A DNA stretch of 64,000 nucleotides from Bactrocera neohumeralis (GCF_024586455.1 NC_065923.1:45702264-45766263); one strand, 5' to 3'; shown: positions 10,700-21,600, counted from the first letter of the stretch. Numbers and translations: made by a program. The notes: generated from the sequence alone by a model not told the origin.

Positions 10700-11965
10700 T
10701 TACGTTTCACCTTCTCTCTCAAACCATTTTGAGGTTTCGATGAAACTACTTATGTCCGATATGCTTTTGGTGGAAATCCATTCAAGATTTGGTGCTTGGT
10801 GGATTCCGAGTGTTTTGTGTCGGATCTGTGCTAGAGCTGGGCATTCGCAGAGAAAGTGGAAGATTGTTTCCTTGTTCCCTGCTACTCCGCAGCCACGGCA
10901 GATATCGTTGCAGGGCAATCCCATTTTGGACGCATGTTCCCCAAATGGCCAGTGCCCTGTTGTGGTAGCTGTTATTCTGTAAATACTTTTTCTTGACCTA
11001 TTTAATAAATCATTTGTTCTTTTCCTGTCATATGTTGGCCATAATTGTTTAGTTATGACGCATTTTGTAATGTTTTTCCACCTGTTGTTTGCAATTTGCT
11101 GAAATTGTCTATTGATCTCTCCTTTTATCGATCCTAGCGGGCTTGGTATTAGCTCCGCCTCGGATTCATTGAGGAAAGCTCCTGCCTTTGCCAACTCGTC
11201 TGCTTTTTCGTTACCGAAAAAGTTCCTGTGTCCGGGAACCCAGATCAAGTTTAGCTGGAGCTTGTCTTTTATTGAGCTTATTGCTCTCTTGCAGCTGTGA
11301 ACTATACTGGAATTTGTCATGGGTGAAGACAATGCCAGGAGGGCCGCCTGGCTGTCCGTAAATATAGTTGCTTTATGTATATTTCCGTGGTTTTCTAATA
11401 GAACCTCGCAGGCTTTTTCTATGCCTAGTACTTCTGCTTGGAAGATGCTAGCCGAGTTCGGTAGACGTATAGAGAGAGATATGCCTAGATCAGCGGGGAA
11501 TACCCCCGTGCCCACTCCGCAGTCCATTTTGGACCCGTCGGTATAGACTGAGGTGGTATCTTCCTCTACTATTGAACCTCTTCTCCATTCTCGTCTAGAT
11601 GGTATCCTCACCTGGAAGTGTCTACTGAAATCCAGCTTTGGGAGAATGTAGTCTGATTTGTTAATAGTGAACTTGTTTAGAATTACACTATGTCCGTAGT
11701 TCAGCTGTTTCCAGCCTCCCAATTCTTTTATTCTTATCGCCGCAATAGCTGCTGTTTTGTGAATAAAAATGTCCATTGGTAGTTGATGCAGGATCACATT
11801 GAGCGCATCAGTCGGACATGACCTGATTGCACCCGTAACACCCGCACATGCTGCTCTTTGTATTCCATTTAATTTTCTAATATTGTATTGTTTGTTTAGT
11901 GCTGGCCGCCATACCAGAGCTCCATATGTAAGTATAGGTCTTATGACAGCCGTATACATCCACAT
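10700..11965 (-). CDS. LOA-B ORF2 piece 4: connection, RNase H and zinc knuckle
   Basis: The longest open piece (about 421 codons). After the reverse transcriptase tail (YTAVIRPILTYGALVW) comes a complete RNase H domain: YTDGSKMDCGVG (near 11530), FQAEVLGIEKA, FTDSQAALLAL and WVPGHRNFFGNEKADELAK (near 11190-11240), carrying the expected D-E-D-D residues. The end has a C-C-H-C zinc knuckle (CRGCGVAGNKETIFHFLCEC, near 10830-10900). RNase H together with the zinc knuckle is normal for LOA and I-type LINEs. Stop at 10700. Confidence 0.9.
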   Translation of the reverse strand: MWMYTAVIRPILTYGALVWRPALNKQYNIRKLNGIQRAACAGVTGAIRSCPTDALNVILHQLPMDIFIHKTAAIAAIRIKELGGWKQLNYGHSVILNKFTINKSDYILPKLDFSRHFQVRIPSRREWRRGSIVEEDTTSVYTDGSKMDCGVGTGVFPADLGISLSIRLPNSASIFQAEVLGIEKACEVLLENHGNIHKATIFTDSQAALLALSSPMTNSSIVHSCKRAISSIKDKLQLNLIWVPGHRNFFGNEKADELAKAGAFLNESEAELIPSPLGSIKGEINRQFQQIANNRWKNITKCVITKQLWPTYDRKRTNDLLNRSRKSIYRITATTTGHWPFGEHASKMGLPCNDICRGCGVAGNKETIFHFLCECPALAQIRHKTLGIHQAPNLEWISTKSISDISSFIETSKWFEREGET

Positions 11966-11978
11966 GATTATACTTCGT

Positions 11979-12323
11979 TTAAGGTATTTTCTTACAAGTA
12001 TAGTAGGCCATGTATGCTTTGTTTATTCTTTTTTCTATATTTATTTTCCAGGACAGTTTGGTGTCAATCTCCACCCCCAAGTATTTAGCTGTGGGGGATA
12101 GAGTGAGTGTTGTACCGTTTAGTACCGGAAGTTGAAACTGAGGTATTTTGGTTCTGCTAGTGAATAGCATCAGTTCTGTTTTGTTCGGGTTAACTCCTAG
12201 ACCATTGTTTTTAGCCCATAGGTTTAACCTACGAAGTGCTCTTTCCATAATCTCGCTGACTGTTGAAGGAAACATGCCTGAAACCAACAACACTATATCG
12301 TCTGCATACGCTACTGCTTTCAC
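11979..12323 (-). CDS. LOA-B ORF2 piece 3: reverse transcriptase motif C and thumb
   Basis: This piece begins near KAVAYADDIVLLVSG, where YADD is the catalytic motif C (around 12288-12310). It continues through NPNKTELMLF and TLSPTAKYLGVEIDTKLSW, the normal YLG thumb region. It is separated from the next piece by one extra base in a CC pair near 11983. The product would have been part of the same polyprotein as its neighbours. Confidence 0.85.
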   Translation of the reverse strand: MKAVAYADDIVLLVSGMFPSTVSEIMERALRRLNLWAKNNGLGVNPNKTELMLFTSRTKIPQFQLPVLNGTTLTLSPTAKYLGVEIDTKLSWKINIEKRINKAYMAYYTCKKIP

Positions 12324-12355
12324 TCCTTCACCGTTTAGTTGGAGTAGTATTTCGT

Positions 12356-13339
12356 TCAGCGCTGCAACCCAAAGAATCGGAGAGAGGACCCCCCTTGAGG
12401 CGTTCCTCTACTCACATAGCTTGTTTGTGTTGCAGCGCCGTTTGAAGCTATAATCTTCCTATTCTCAAGCATCGATAGTATCCATCTGCACACAGTGTCG
12501 TCTATGCCACCATGTGCCAGAGAATTAATTATCGCATTTACTTCTATGTTGTTGAAGGCGCCTTCTATGTCTAGAAATGCAGCCATGGTGTATTGTTTGT
12601 GGTGTAGTGATTTTTCGATTACACTTATCACCTCGTGAAGGGCATGTTTGGACTTCGATATGTTCTCCGCCATTATTGCTCTTACGTGTAGATCTATTAG
12701 CCTTTCTAGTACCTTCAGCATACAGGAGGTAAGGTTTATAGGTCTAAAATCCTTGGCATTCTCGTGTGTTCTTCTGCCTGGTTTTGGAAGGAACACAACT
12801 TTACTCCTTTTCCAACTTCTTGGGATGTAAGATAGTTGAATGCTAGCCTTGTATATATTTTCAAGCCTTAGAACCATTGGTTCTACTAGTTTTTGCAGCA
12901 TTATGGGCATAATCCCGTCAGGACCTGCCGCTTTAAATGGTGCAAAACTGTTTATGGCATATTTGATTTTACTTTTGTCTATTATTTGGCTTCGATAGTC
13001 AGCTGCATTCAGCGGTGGTTCTGGTTGAACCCTCGTTGAAGGTTTTTGCTGGCTCCCGGGGAAGTGCGTTGTGATTAGTACCTCCAGAGACTCTTTTGCC
13101 GAGGAGGTCCAATCACTTCCCTCAGCCCTAATGTAGGCAGTGTTAATATGACCTTTGGATAGCATTTTACTCAGCCTAGCGGCTTCTCTGCAACTTTCTA
13201 TCGATGTGCAGAAAGATTGCCATGAGTCCTTTTTAGCTTTCCTGACTGCTTTTTTGTATTCTTTCATAATGTCTTTATATGGCTGCCAGATTTTGGTTCT
13301 AAAACTCTCATTGAAAGTTTTCCTTAGTTGTGTTCTCAA
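12356..13339 (-). CDS. LOA-B ORF2 piece 2: reverse transcriptase, motifs A and B
   Basis: The reverse transcriptase fingers and palm are intact: FAPFKAAGPDGIMPIMLQ, DFRPINLTSCMLKVLERLI, then AFLDIEGAFNN (motif A, first catalytic Asp, around 12549-12580) and GTPQGG (motif B, around 12390-12410). The AFLDIEGAFNN wording is characteristic of LOA/R1-group elements rather than jockey. The frame is lost just after GTPQGG in a run of six G, one short of the number that would keep it open. That change could be real decay or a homopolymer sequencing error. Confidence 0.88.
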   Translation of the reverse strand: MRTQLRKTFNESFRTKIWQPYKDIMKEYKKAVRKAKKDSWQSFCTSIESCREAARLSKMLSKGHINTAYIRAEGSDWTSSAKESLEVLITTHFPGSQQKPSTRVQPEPPLNAADYRSQIIDKSKIKYAINSFAPFKAAGPDGIMPIMLQKLVEPMVLRLENIYKASIQLSYIPRSWKRSKVVFLPKPGRRTHENAKDFRPINLTSCMLKVLERLIDLHVRAIMAENISKSKHALHEVISVIEKSLHHKQYTMAAFLDIEGAFNNIEVNAIINSLAHGGIDDTVCRWILSMLENRKIIASNGAATQTSYVSRGTPQGGSSLRFFGLQR

Positions 13340-13626
13340 ACTCTTAAGTTCACTGTTCCTCCAAGGAAGAGACTTTCTCTAAAAGTTGTGGTTAAAATTG
13401 TTTCCAACTTCTCTACTTCTGAATCTAATTCCTCAGGATTTCTGATACTCTTGTTGCCTCCCTTTTCAAGGCATTTTGTTGCTATACTGGTAAATTTTCC
13501 CCATGCCGTTCTTCTAGGGTTCCGGTATGTGAGAGGCGCACTGTACTTCTCGCGGATGCTGAAGAGTATCCAAGAGTGATCCGACATGGAAGGCTCATCG
13601 GATACCCTCCAGTTATCCACAACGAG
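13336..13626 (-). CDS. LOA-B ORF2 piece 1: end of APE endonuclease and linker
   Basis: The frame contains VDNWRVSDEPSMSDHSWILF. The SDH triad with the following tryptophan/hydrophobic strand is the final active-site motif of LINE APE endonucleases. A charged linker follows (EELDSEVEKLETILTTTFRE). A frameshift within an AGAGA stretch near 13375 breaks it from the next piece. Sequence beyond 13626 in the same open frame belongs to the host LOA-A element and is fortuitous. Confidence 0.7.
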   Translation of the reverse strand, partial: LVVDNWRVSDEPSMSDHSWILFSIREKYSAPLTYRNPRRTAWGKFTSIATKCLEKGGNKSIRNPEELDSEVEKLETILTTTFRESLFLGGTVNLRV

Positions 13627-13637
13627 ACGCTGTACAT
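13627..13637 (+). repeat. Target-site duplication of LOA-B, right copy
   Basis: Second copy of acgctgtacat, abutting the truncated 5' end of the inserted LOA-B element. Confidence 0.85.
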
Positions 13638-13953
13638 AACAGGAACTTTTTTTTTGGCTGCAGGAGAATTTACATACAAAAACATATAGAAAAATAAGCC
13701 GACGTAAAGGTATGTTAGCTACGCGCAACACTCTAAACATTTATATGGATGGCTCGAAAATGTACAATGGAGTTGGTCCGGGAATATACTGTCTCGAATT
13801 AGGCCTAAGGCAACCTTTCAAGTTGATGGACCACGGCTATTGCAAATGCCGGTAGTTCGAAAATATAAAAAATTCTTATTGGCACTCGATAGAAGAGACT
13901 GGAGGAACATGATCAGAATACTAACTGGTCACTGTCTGGTGGCGACCGCAGAG
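13638..13953 (+). pseudogene. LOA-type LINE A, RNase H start, middle piece
   Basis: LOA-A resumes immediately after the LOA-B target duplication. Plus-strand frames contain GMLATRNTLN-like sequence and IYMDGSKM-type words (FIWMARKC in the shifted frame) at about 13705-13765. The nucleotide sequence gtatgttagctacgcgcaac is identical to the complement of 43724-43743 in the right arm. The piece ends where LOA-C starts. Confidence 0.7.
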
Positions 13954-13954
13954 T

Positions 13955-14784
13955 ACGTTGAACTTTGCGTTAAGCCCAAGCATTTTCCAGGCTGAAGTTC
14001 TTGCCATCAGTCAATGCGCTGAAATCAACCTCAGCCGCAACTATCGCAACCAGCGCATAGCTATTCTCAGCGATAGTCAAGCGGCACTAAAAGCGATCTC
14101 ATCGTACGAGACCAAATCGCTTTTAGTAGAAGAATGCATAGGAAGGCTAAACCGCCTGTCCCTGTGCAACCGGGTGCACCTAATTTGGGTACCAGGGCAT
14201 AAGGGAGTAGAAGGAAACGAGAAGGCAGACGAGCTGGCCCGCACGGCGGCAGCGTCCAAGATGTGGGGACCAGAGCCGTTCGTAGCAGTAGGACCCCACA
14301 CTCTTAAGGAGCTGCTCCGCACGGAGGAGAGAGAGGATAGAGAGCGGCACTGGCGGCAGGCAGCAAGTATGCGCCACGCCAAGCTGCTCCTAGGAGGATA
14401 TAACCTCTCCAGGTTTAAGGAATTAATTAACCTCCCCCGTGAGAAATTCCGAATCCTCGTCGCAGTCTACACAGGGCACTGCAAGCTCAGGAAGCACCTG
14501 TCCAACATGGGCATGGTCTCCTGTGCTAATTGCCGGTTCTGCGACCTGGAACAGGAAACACCAGCACACCTTATCCTAGATTGCACAGCAATCTGTGGAA
14601 AAAGGCTTAAGGCCCTGGATTCCATCTTTATCAGTAGGGATCACATCACCTCACTTGCGCCCGGCAAACTACTGGAATTTTTCAGACTGCTGGGGCTTTG
14701 GGAGGTCATGTGATACAGGAGAGGGCACAATAGACCCTAGGTCGCGGTGCAGAACCTCAATAATCCTATCTATCTATCTATCTA
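13955..14784 (+). mobile_element. LOA-type LINE C, 3'-terminal fragment inside LOA-A
   Basis: GC-richer than its surroundings, this carries a 250-codon open frame (13958-14713), opening on TTG because the 5' end is missing. It encodes RNase H words SIFQAEVLAISQC, ILSDSQAALKAISS and IWVPGHKGVEGNEKADELAR, plus a C-terminal zinc knuckle (CANCRFCDLEQETPAHLILD). The 3' end is a CTAT tandem tract at 14766-14784. LOA-A sequence resumes directly after it (taagcgcaggcatcc, matching 43018-43035 complement). About 190 bases of LOA-A present in the right arm are missing here, so the insertion was accompanied by a deletion. I could not identify a target duplication. Confidence 0.78.
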
Positions 14785-14855
14785 AGCGCAGGCATCCTAA
14801 AGGAGGACTACACCTCTTGGACCTAGCAACTGAACGCTAGACCGCACTAAGGCAG
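14785..14855 (+). pseudogene. LOA-type LINE A, 3' terminal piece
   Basis: The sequence aagcgcaggcatcctaaagg followed by ctcttggacc matches the complement of about 42980-43035 in the right-arm copy. It has no coding capacity of its own. Confidence 0.6.
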
Positions 14856-14995
14856 CGGATTAACCGAGTCGTTGGCAATCTAAAGAAATTGGCTAAAGAG
14901 TTCCTATTAAAGCAAGCTCATCGGCTGTGCAGTTTCCGGCGATTCTTCTGTTACGCGGTACGCAAACAAGTCAGATATCTATATAGCTTGCTGCT

Positions 14996-15459
14996 GAGTC
15001 AAACCACGTCAAGTGGTCCATGAAAATTTCGAAAATTTTCCGATTTCGGAAATTAGCAGTTCATTCGGGAGGGGACCAGACGCATACTCCGTGATATAAA
15101 TATTTCGCCAAAATTCCTTTTTTTGTTAAAGTTATTGAAGGTTGAAATTTAGAGCATGATAAAATTGCAAAATTATTTTCTCATAAACTACTGGAGATAA
15201 ATCGATGAAATTTTGTGAAGTCAAAGAAAAATGTTCGTGCTATATTATAAATATTTTTTCATGGTCTTTTTGTTTAAATAATAATATTTTACATAATTTT
15301 TCGTTAAACAATTAAAATATTTCTCGTGTTCTTCACGCTAAAAAAACTGAAAAGTATATATCACGGGGTATGCGTCTGATCCCCTTCCTAATGAACTGCT
15401 AATTTTCAAAATCGGAGATTTTTCGAACATTTTATGGACCACTTGACATGGTTTGACCC
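14996..15459. mobile_element. MITE with roughly 100-bp terminal inverted repeats, left arm only
   Basis: The outer 100 bases at each end are inverted repeats of each other with few differences: gtcaaaccacgtcaagtggt at 14998, complementary to accacttgacatggtttgac ending at 15457. The match continues through cagttcatt and gcgtctg(a/g)tcccc to the (c/g)tgatat block. The interior is about 260 bp of AT-rich non-coding DNA. The flanks share an imperfect TGCTGC duplication. The right arm near 42530-42545 has the uninterrupted site. Superfamily unknown. Confidence 0.85.
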
Positions 15460-18400
15460 TGCTGCAGGTTAAGGGGTTCGAACACTTGGTGATTATTCTT
15501 GGGTGCATTGTCTGGAAGCTCAGGGATTGTATTGTAGCTCTGTAACCTGTGAAAGTTTGTGTCGTTTTTCATACCAGTTTATATAGAAATCACTTTATAT
15601 ATATTTGAAAAAAAAATATTAGCAAGAATAGAACGATCCAATTTAAGTGTGCACATACCCTCGTCCACGTCAATGCAATTATTGCATTGTTCACTTCAGT
15701 ATTAATAGGAAGATTCAGCAATCAAAGCAAATTACATTACAAATTTTAGCATTGACGCATACACTTAGCAGATACAAAGTCTTCTATATTAAGATCATTT
15801 GTACTAATGTGTGCTAATTTTACTACTCAAATGTCTGGCAAGCCAATAATTTTGTTCACCTAACCGTTGTTTATAGCACTATCTGTTCATCCGTCCGTGC
15901 AAGCTTTAGATTAGGTTTGGTTTGATGCCTCAGATCGCAATTGGGCTACTATATGCAGTCCTTAGTAAAGCCTAAGGAAAAATAGAATCCCTGTAATTGG
16001 AACTAATAAGTCAGAAAAACGCCTTGTGGCCAATAAAAATTTGCTCAACTGTTTAAATTCTATTCCCACCAATTTCCAATTTTCCATATCTGAAGAGCTT
16101 ACTGGATCTTTGCATTCAATCTTACAACAGCGTAAGAGCCGATCTTAGAAATTATAAGATTGATTTTCAATTCGGCGCATAATATTACTTTGAGATTAGT
16201 CCATTGCATTGTGTTATTAGGCAAAATTGGACAATAACCATGTCTATTTGAATCACTATTTTAATTCAAATTCTTTCACTTTATGTACAGAGCAGAAATC
16301 AAATACCAAAGAATATTTAGCAACAAATTTTATATAAAGAGTGTTTTTGGAGCATGTCATCTTATGTCTAAAATTAATAAAATCAGATCATAACGTTTCA
16401 AGTACCCAGATACCGTATATCTTGACCTTACAGCCGATAACTGAAAAAATCTTTTTCTAACAATAATATGGCTTTATTGGCCAGTATGCGGATATAGTGA
16501 AACTAGAAAGCGTCTCTTTCTAAAAACAGTGCATCTTTGACTTTATTGATCACCTACACCCCAGGTACCTAATATAAGAATTTTTAAGCATGGGGTTGCT
16601 TTTATGACTGATATATTTGGCAAGATGCGAGGTATCTCAATGAAAGTTTCCGAGCATCTTTTCTACTAACAATGTTTCATAATGCCAATCGGGTCATTAC
16701 TCTATAATATACCTTATATAAAAATTTGCTAATTACTTTAAACGCCATTATAAATATAGTACACATACATACCTACATAAATTATTTCTAGTTTCAATTA
16801 TTTGGCTTAAAACCATTTAACCACCATGAACATCTAGTAATTTGTACTCCATCAGCATTCAAAATGATTAACAATTACCATTTTTGCTGATAGTTTATTT
16901 GGAAGAATATTTAAAATGGTAAAACCAGAAAATAAAGGTATAATGCAATATTAAAAACTGTAAACTTCACAAATTTCATTGGTGGCTTGCGTAGCATTCT
17001 TCCATTTTTAATCAAACTTTTCAAAATATTTTTTTATAAAGTTTCTACTGTGTTAAAAATTTCAGATTGATACATTTTGAACAGAATACTTTTTTCAAAT
17101 TTTGAAGAAAAAAATTTATATTTTTTTGAGTTATACGACTATTGCATGATATCTCATGACAAAAAAATTGAGAACATTCGACTCATTTTCGACTCCAAAC
17201 AATCAATATATACGGCGCCCAGATTTGAAATATAAGCAAGCTTTATGGTGCATTTTAAATAAATGGAGCTACTTGCGGTTACAAACTTGTTTCAAGCATT
17301 CTTAATTTATACGTATTACAAGAACAAAAGTAAAATGTTTGAAGAAAAAAATTTAATATTTAAACCTAAAAAGAAATTCTCTACATTGTCCATAAACTCA
17401 GCTGTGGTCGAAAAAAATCAAAGATTTACAAAATGGCGTCGTTTTTTAACACAAAAATTAAATTTTTTCTAGATTTCTGCGAGAATTTTTTGAGATAAAT
17501 AAAACTGGCATGTCACAGAGTTTTAGAAAAAATTTGATAGTATGAGATCATTTATTTCCAGATAATCAACTAAAGCAAATTCGAAAAAGCTATTTTTCCA
17601 GAAAAATAAATTCAAAAATCTGCTGGAGCTTATTGAATAAGCGCTTACATTTTAGTTGTGCTCAAAAAATTATTTAAAATTTTATATGACTGTTCCGAGA
17701 TATATAGTAAAACATTGGTATTTTTTTAAATCACACAGTAGGTGTACTTTCAACATTAAAACTAAGATACATACATATGTATATTTAATGTTTAAAAAAT
17801 TTAATTATGAACACTTCGAGTGTGAAGAATTTGTAATAAGCTTAGTCTGCGAGTTTTTGAAGAATAATAAATTCCATATTTCTACAATTAACAAGGTATA
17901 AATATCTTTTTGAGTCTTGCACCTTTTTAAGAAATAAAGGGAAGAACATTTTTTTTTTAATATATTGACATCGGTTCATAAGTTAAGAATCGCCGCAAAA
18001 GGTATTTCATATTCACTTGAGTATTTAAACTCACGACCAACAGACTACTTGTCGCCAAAAAGCTCTTTGTTGAATTAATCGCGTACAATGAAGTTGCGTG
18101 TCTCTTAAAGTCAACTGCAATCAAAATTTTAACTCAGTAATCGAGTAGTGACCAAAACAAAACAAAAACTCTAAATAAATTATTGCAGAATAAAAACTAG
18201 TTTGGCAGACGCTTGTGAATGCAGTCCGCCAGTTCGTGGTAGCTGCAGTGCTCTCGGTTGGTTAGTTAGCATTGCTGAAATTAAAATTGTACACTTTTGA
18301 GTAGGCAAATAATTGCTCTTGTAAATGCACATACATACATATGTACAATATACTTACAGGCATAAAAACATTGTATTGTGCATATATGCAGTGGCACTTG

Positions 18401-18960
18401 TTATATTGCTAATTAATAATAGATAACGTAATTAATTTTCCAGAAAAATGTTACAAAAATTTAATGTTTGCGCGAACAGAAAACCAAATGGCGTACATAC
18501 ATACACATTTATATAAATACATATATAGTATATCGTGTAATATTGACTTAATAAATAAACTGTGGCAAATGTGAAAAAGTTAAACTGTAGCACGAACTGG
18601 AATAATGACTGCAATTTGTTTGAATAAACTCATTTCTGAACATAAGCAAAAAAGAGAATATCCAGTCAAGCAATTAATTCGATATTAACATCAATTAGAG
18701 TTAAGCAATAAATTAATTATGCACTTTGGTTTATAAGATGCCAGATTTCATTTTAATTGTGACGTTTATTTAACACGCGCCTAAAAGTATGCACTACAAT
18801 GATATACAATTCGATGACATACCTCTTAAATACTAATAGTTGCGTATACGCCGCTGACATGATATCATCGTCAGTTTAGTAAAAACTCTTCACGAACTTT
18901 TCTATAGTCTTACGGAAATGATGTTAAAATTTTTTATTAATATCAGCTTCTATAAAGACG
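15460..18960. other. Non-coding arm sequence with old dispersed-repeat remnants
   Basis: Pairs with 39180-42530. Bases 16250-16760 and their partner 41630-42060 contain short repeat words (cgtatatcttgacc, ctaaaattaa-aaatc-gatcat) of a common fly repeat. Small AT-rich frames at 17263-17472 and 17656-17901 have no resemblance to proteins I know. No gene is supported. Confidence 0.55.
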
Positions 18961-18961
18961 A

Positions 18962-19690
18962 CATTTTTGGTCTTTGTTCGTCGAGAGAGGACTTTACTTT
19001 TCAGTTGCCTACTCAGTCCAAAGTACCACCTGTTGCCAAGAGTTACTCTGCATTGGATTTCGAGGCTGACATTGTTAATACTGGTTATAACTTTCAATAG
19101 TGACGTGGTAGCAATGTCGACAGGTAATATTTCGTCTTGCCATCGTTCACTGCCAGACCCATTTGCTTTGCTTTCTTATAGATTATGGAGAAAGCAGAAC
19201 TAACGGCGCGGATGTTGAGGCCAATGATATCAATATCATCGGCATACGCCAGCAGCTGTACACTCTTATAAAATATTGTACCTGCTCGATTAAGTTTTGC
19301 AGCTCGAATTATTTTCTCCAGCAGCAGATTGAGGAAGTCGACGATAGGGGTGCATTGTCGATTCTCCTTTCCTCGGGTATCATACCTTCTCAAAAGTTTT
19401 CATTGCTCAACGTCTTTTATCACAGCAGTATTAGTTTCGCGGGGATACCAAATACAGACATCGCGGCATAACATCGCGGCATGGTGTGTTCGACCATTTG
19501 TTGTTCTTCAAACAGGTAATTGCTATTCGAACTTCTTCGTGGTCGGGCAGTGGAACGTCTGCTACATCGTCATTGATTGGGGAATCGGATTCACCATCTC
19601 CTGGTGTTATGCTTTCACTACCATTCAGCAGGCTGGAAGAGTGTTTTCTCCATAGTTTTGATATGCTCTGGGCATAAGTCATTAGATCGA
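18962..19690 (-). mobile_element. RTE-like LINE fragment, copy B, internally deleted
   Basis: Minus-strand frames at 19431-19682 encode LLNGSESITPGDGESDSPIN and DHEEVRIAITCLKNNK. Frames at 19094-19393 encode IVDFLNLLLEKIIRAAKLNR, then SVQLLAYADDIDIIGLNIRA (YADD is reverse transcriptase motif C) and QMGLAVNDGKTKY. The template-binding half of the reverse transcriptase between them is deleted. The 3' part of the element after 18962 is absent. The orientation mirrors copy D (37793-38060) in the other arm, but the two preserve different parts and I could not show they are the same insertion. Confidence 0.8.
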
Positions 19691-20940
19691 AATACTCATA
19701 ATATAAACTTATGAAACACTGGAATTATTTCTCTAAATTTGAACTTTCAAATTGTGAGAGTATAAAATGTTCGTATACACCCGACCTTAGTCCTTCCTTA
19801 CAAACAAATACTAATTATATACCGTTAAATTGCGTGCGTTCAACATAATCATTTATGTTAATTCACTTGTCAGTTAGACTTTCCACAACGCATCGCCAGT
19901 CAACGCAGTTCAACGAGCTTAGACCTCTACCCATTTTAATTGTTCACTTTTCTCATTCACTTCAAAATTTTGCCGACACATGGTAATCAATCACTTTAAC
20001 CTATTTTACAATCAAGTATCCGTTTTAAGGCGACTACACTCTCGTATAAATTATTGCATGATTTCAAATTAGATTTAAAATGACAGAGGAAAGCATGCAT
20101 GTAAAAAGAATTGTTTGTACATATATGTATGCCTAAATGCTATATGCAGGTAGTATGTGGTTTTAAAAAAAACATGTTAGATACATTTGCTACAAAGTTA
20201 TTGTGGTATATAGCATACAACATGTACATATGTAGGCGCATGTTTATATATGGAATTATTGATAGAGTACCTAACCTAACATAAGCTCCGTGGTGACGAT
20301 AACCTCAGCATTAGATTCATATATTCGCCCGGCGAGTGACTTTTTCAAGTTATTGAACAAAAAAGGTCGAATGGGCCAATTCTGGAGAATAGCTGACTGC
20401 AGCAGCAGTGCTTATTCCAATTAGACTAATTTTGCGGCGGAGATTACGACTTTGAGTGTTTGGCCCTCCTTCAGGTAGTCGGTGTAGATCACGCATTGTG
20501 ATGCACAGAAAACGATGGTTCATCTTTCAATCCGTTTGGAAAGTCTTCGAACATTCACAGTATATTCACCTGATGAAGTTTTATGTCACGTATTTCCTTT
20601 ATACTTTCATCATAGCTTTAAATTAAAATATTCAAAGATTGATTTGGAAAATCACTACAGACTATTTCAAATTTCTGCACTTCTTAATGTATAAAGGTGT
20701 ATTCTATTAACTATGAATGGCGTTGTCAAGTTCTTTACAGAAACTTGATTTTGATCTCTCAGTTTTTATGAGACTTAATTCTATAGTAACTCGATCCGAA
20801 AAATTTCTTCCCAGATTACACCACTGAGATGGTACATACATATGTATTTTATAAGATCTCCGAACTTTGCATATAGGTGTTATAAACTTCATGCAAAACC
20901 CAATATAAAGGATGATCCATTTCGGGGTTCCCAACTTTTT
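19691..20940. other. Non-coding arm sequence and left-specific DNA, no gene seen
   Basis: Bases 19690-20400 pair with 33000-33680. Beyond about 20400 the left arm carries material with no partner. A 75-codon minus frame at 20707-20934 shows no similarity I recognise. Confidence 0.5.
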
Positions 20941-20944
20941 TAAA

Positions 20945-21600
20945 GAAATAGAAAAGAAACTTCAAATTTATTGGAGTATGCTTATTATAATTCAAAAAAA
21001 CATCGATTGTTATTTAATTTTGAAGATTGTCTCTTCGAAACGTTGGTCGCGGCTTCGTGACAGTTGATACAGCCGTTGAATCCAATTTTCGAAGACTCGT
21101 TCGAACATTTCGATTGGTAACTGGCGAATGACATGCGTAATGCTCCAAAGTCTGAATGGAAGCGGGATTGTCCGCATAGTCTTTACAATTTACATATCCC
21201 CACAGGAAAAAGTCTAAGGGTACGTGACGTAACGTGAAACTATCTGATTACCGAAGTGTTCTCTGAATAAATCCATTGATTGATACTATGTGTGGAAAGT
21301 GGTGCCGTGTTGATGAACAAAAAGTCGCCGAGATCAGGAGCTTCAATCTCAGGCATGCATTAGTCAGTTATCATGGCGCGATAACGCTCGCCATTGACGG
21401 TTACGTTCCCACCGGCACCACATTTAAAGAAATATGGACCAATGATTCCACCGGCCTACAAACCACACACACCTGAATGAGTTGCTGCCAACAGCGCCGA
21501 ATCGACTCTCCACGGTCTCCGTGTACACTCTCACCTACGACTGCTATAGTCTCTCACAACGCTTGCTGCACGTAGTCTATTCGTCCGAATATTATCCAAT
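20945..21600 (-). pseudogene. Mariner-like transposase remnant, left arm only
   Basis: Minus-strand reading gives the C-terminal helix ITHVIRQLPIEMFERVFENW with following QRLYQLSRSRDQRF (about 21020-21145), and upstream degenerate catalytic pieces, including GGIIGPYFFKC-type sequence near 21400-21450. Many stops. It is related to 6848-7470. The right arm has no counterpart between the partners of 20400 and 22680. Confidence 0.65.

Larger units (their letters stand above)
10608..13626 (-). mobile_element. LOA-type non-LTR retrotransposon (LOA-B), 5'-truncated
   Basis: A 3019-bp insertion lies on the minus strand, bounded by an 11-bp exact target duplication. Its 3' end (10608-10624) is a run of GGTA repeats, read TACC on the element strand, which is the short-tandem tail usual for this clade. 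The 5' end begins inside the endonuclease domain, so it is a typical 5'-truncated copy. Domains in order: the end of an APE endonuclease, reverse transcriptase, RNase H and a C-terminal zinc knuckle. Only about three small frameshifts interrupt it, so the copy is young. The mirror position in the right arm (43870-44060) has no such insertion. Confidence 0.88.

Noticed and set aside
17263..17901. Two small AT-rich plus-strand frames as genes
   Set aside because: Composition-driven lysine/phenylalanine-rich frames that are not maintained in the right-arm partner.
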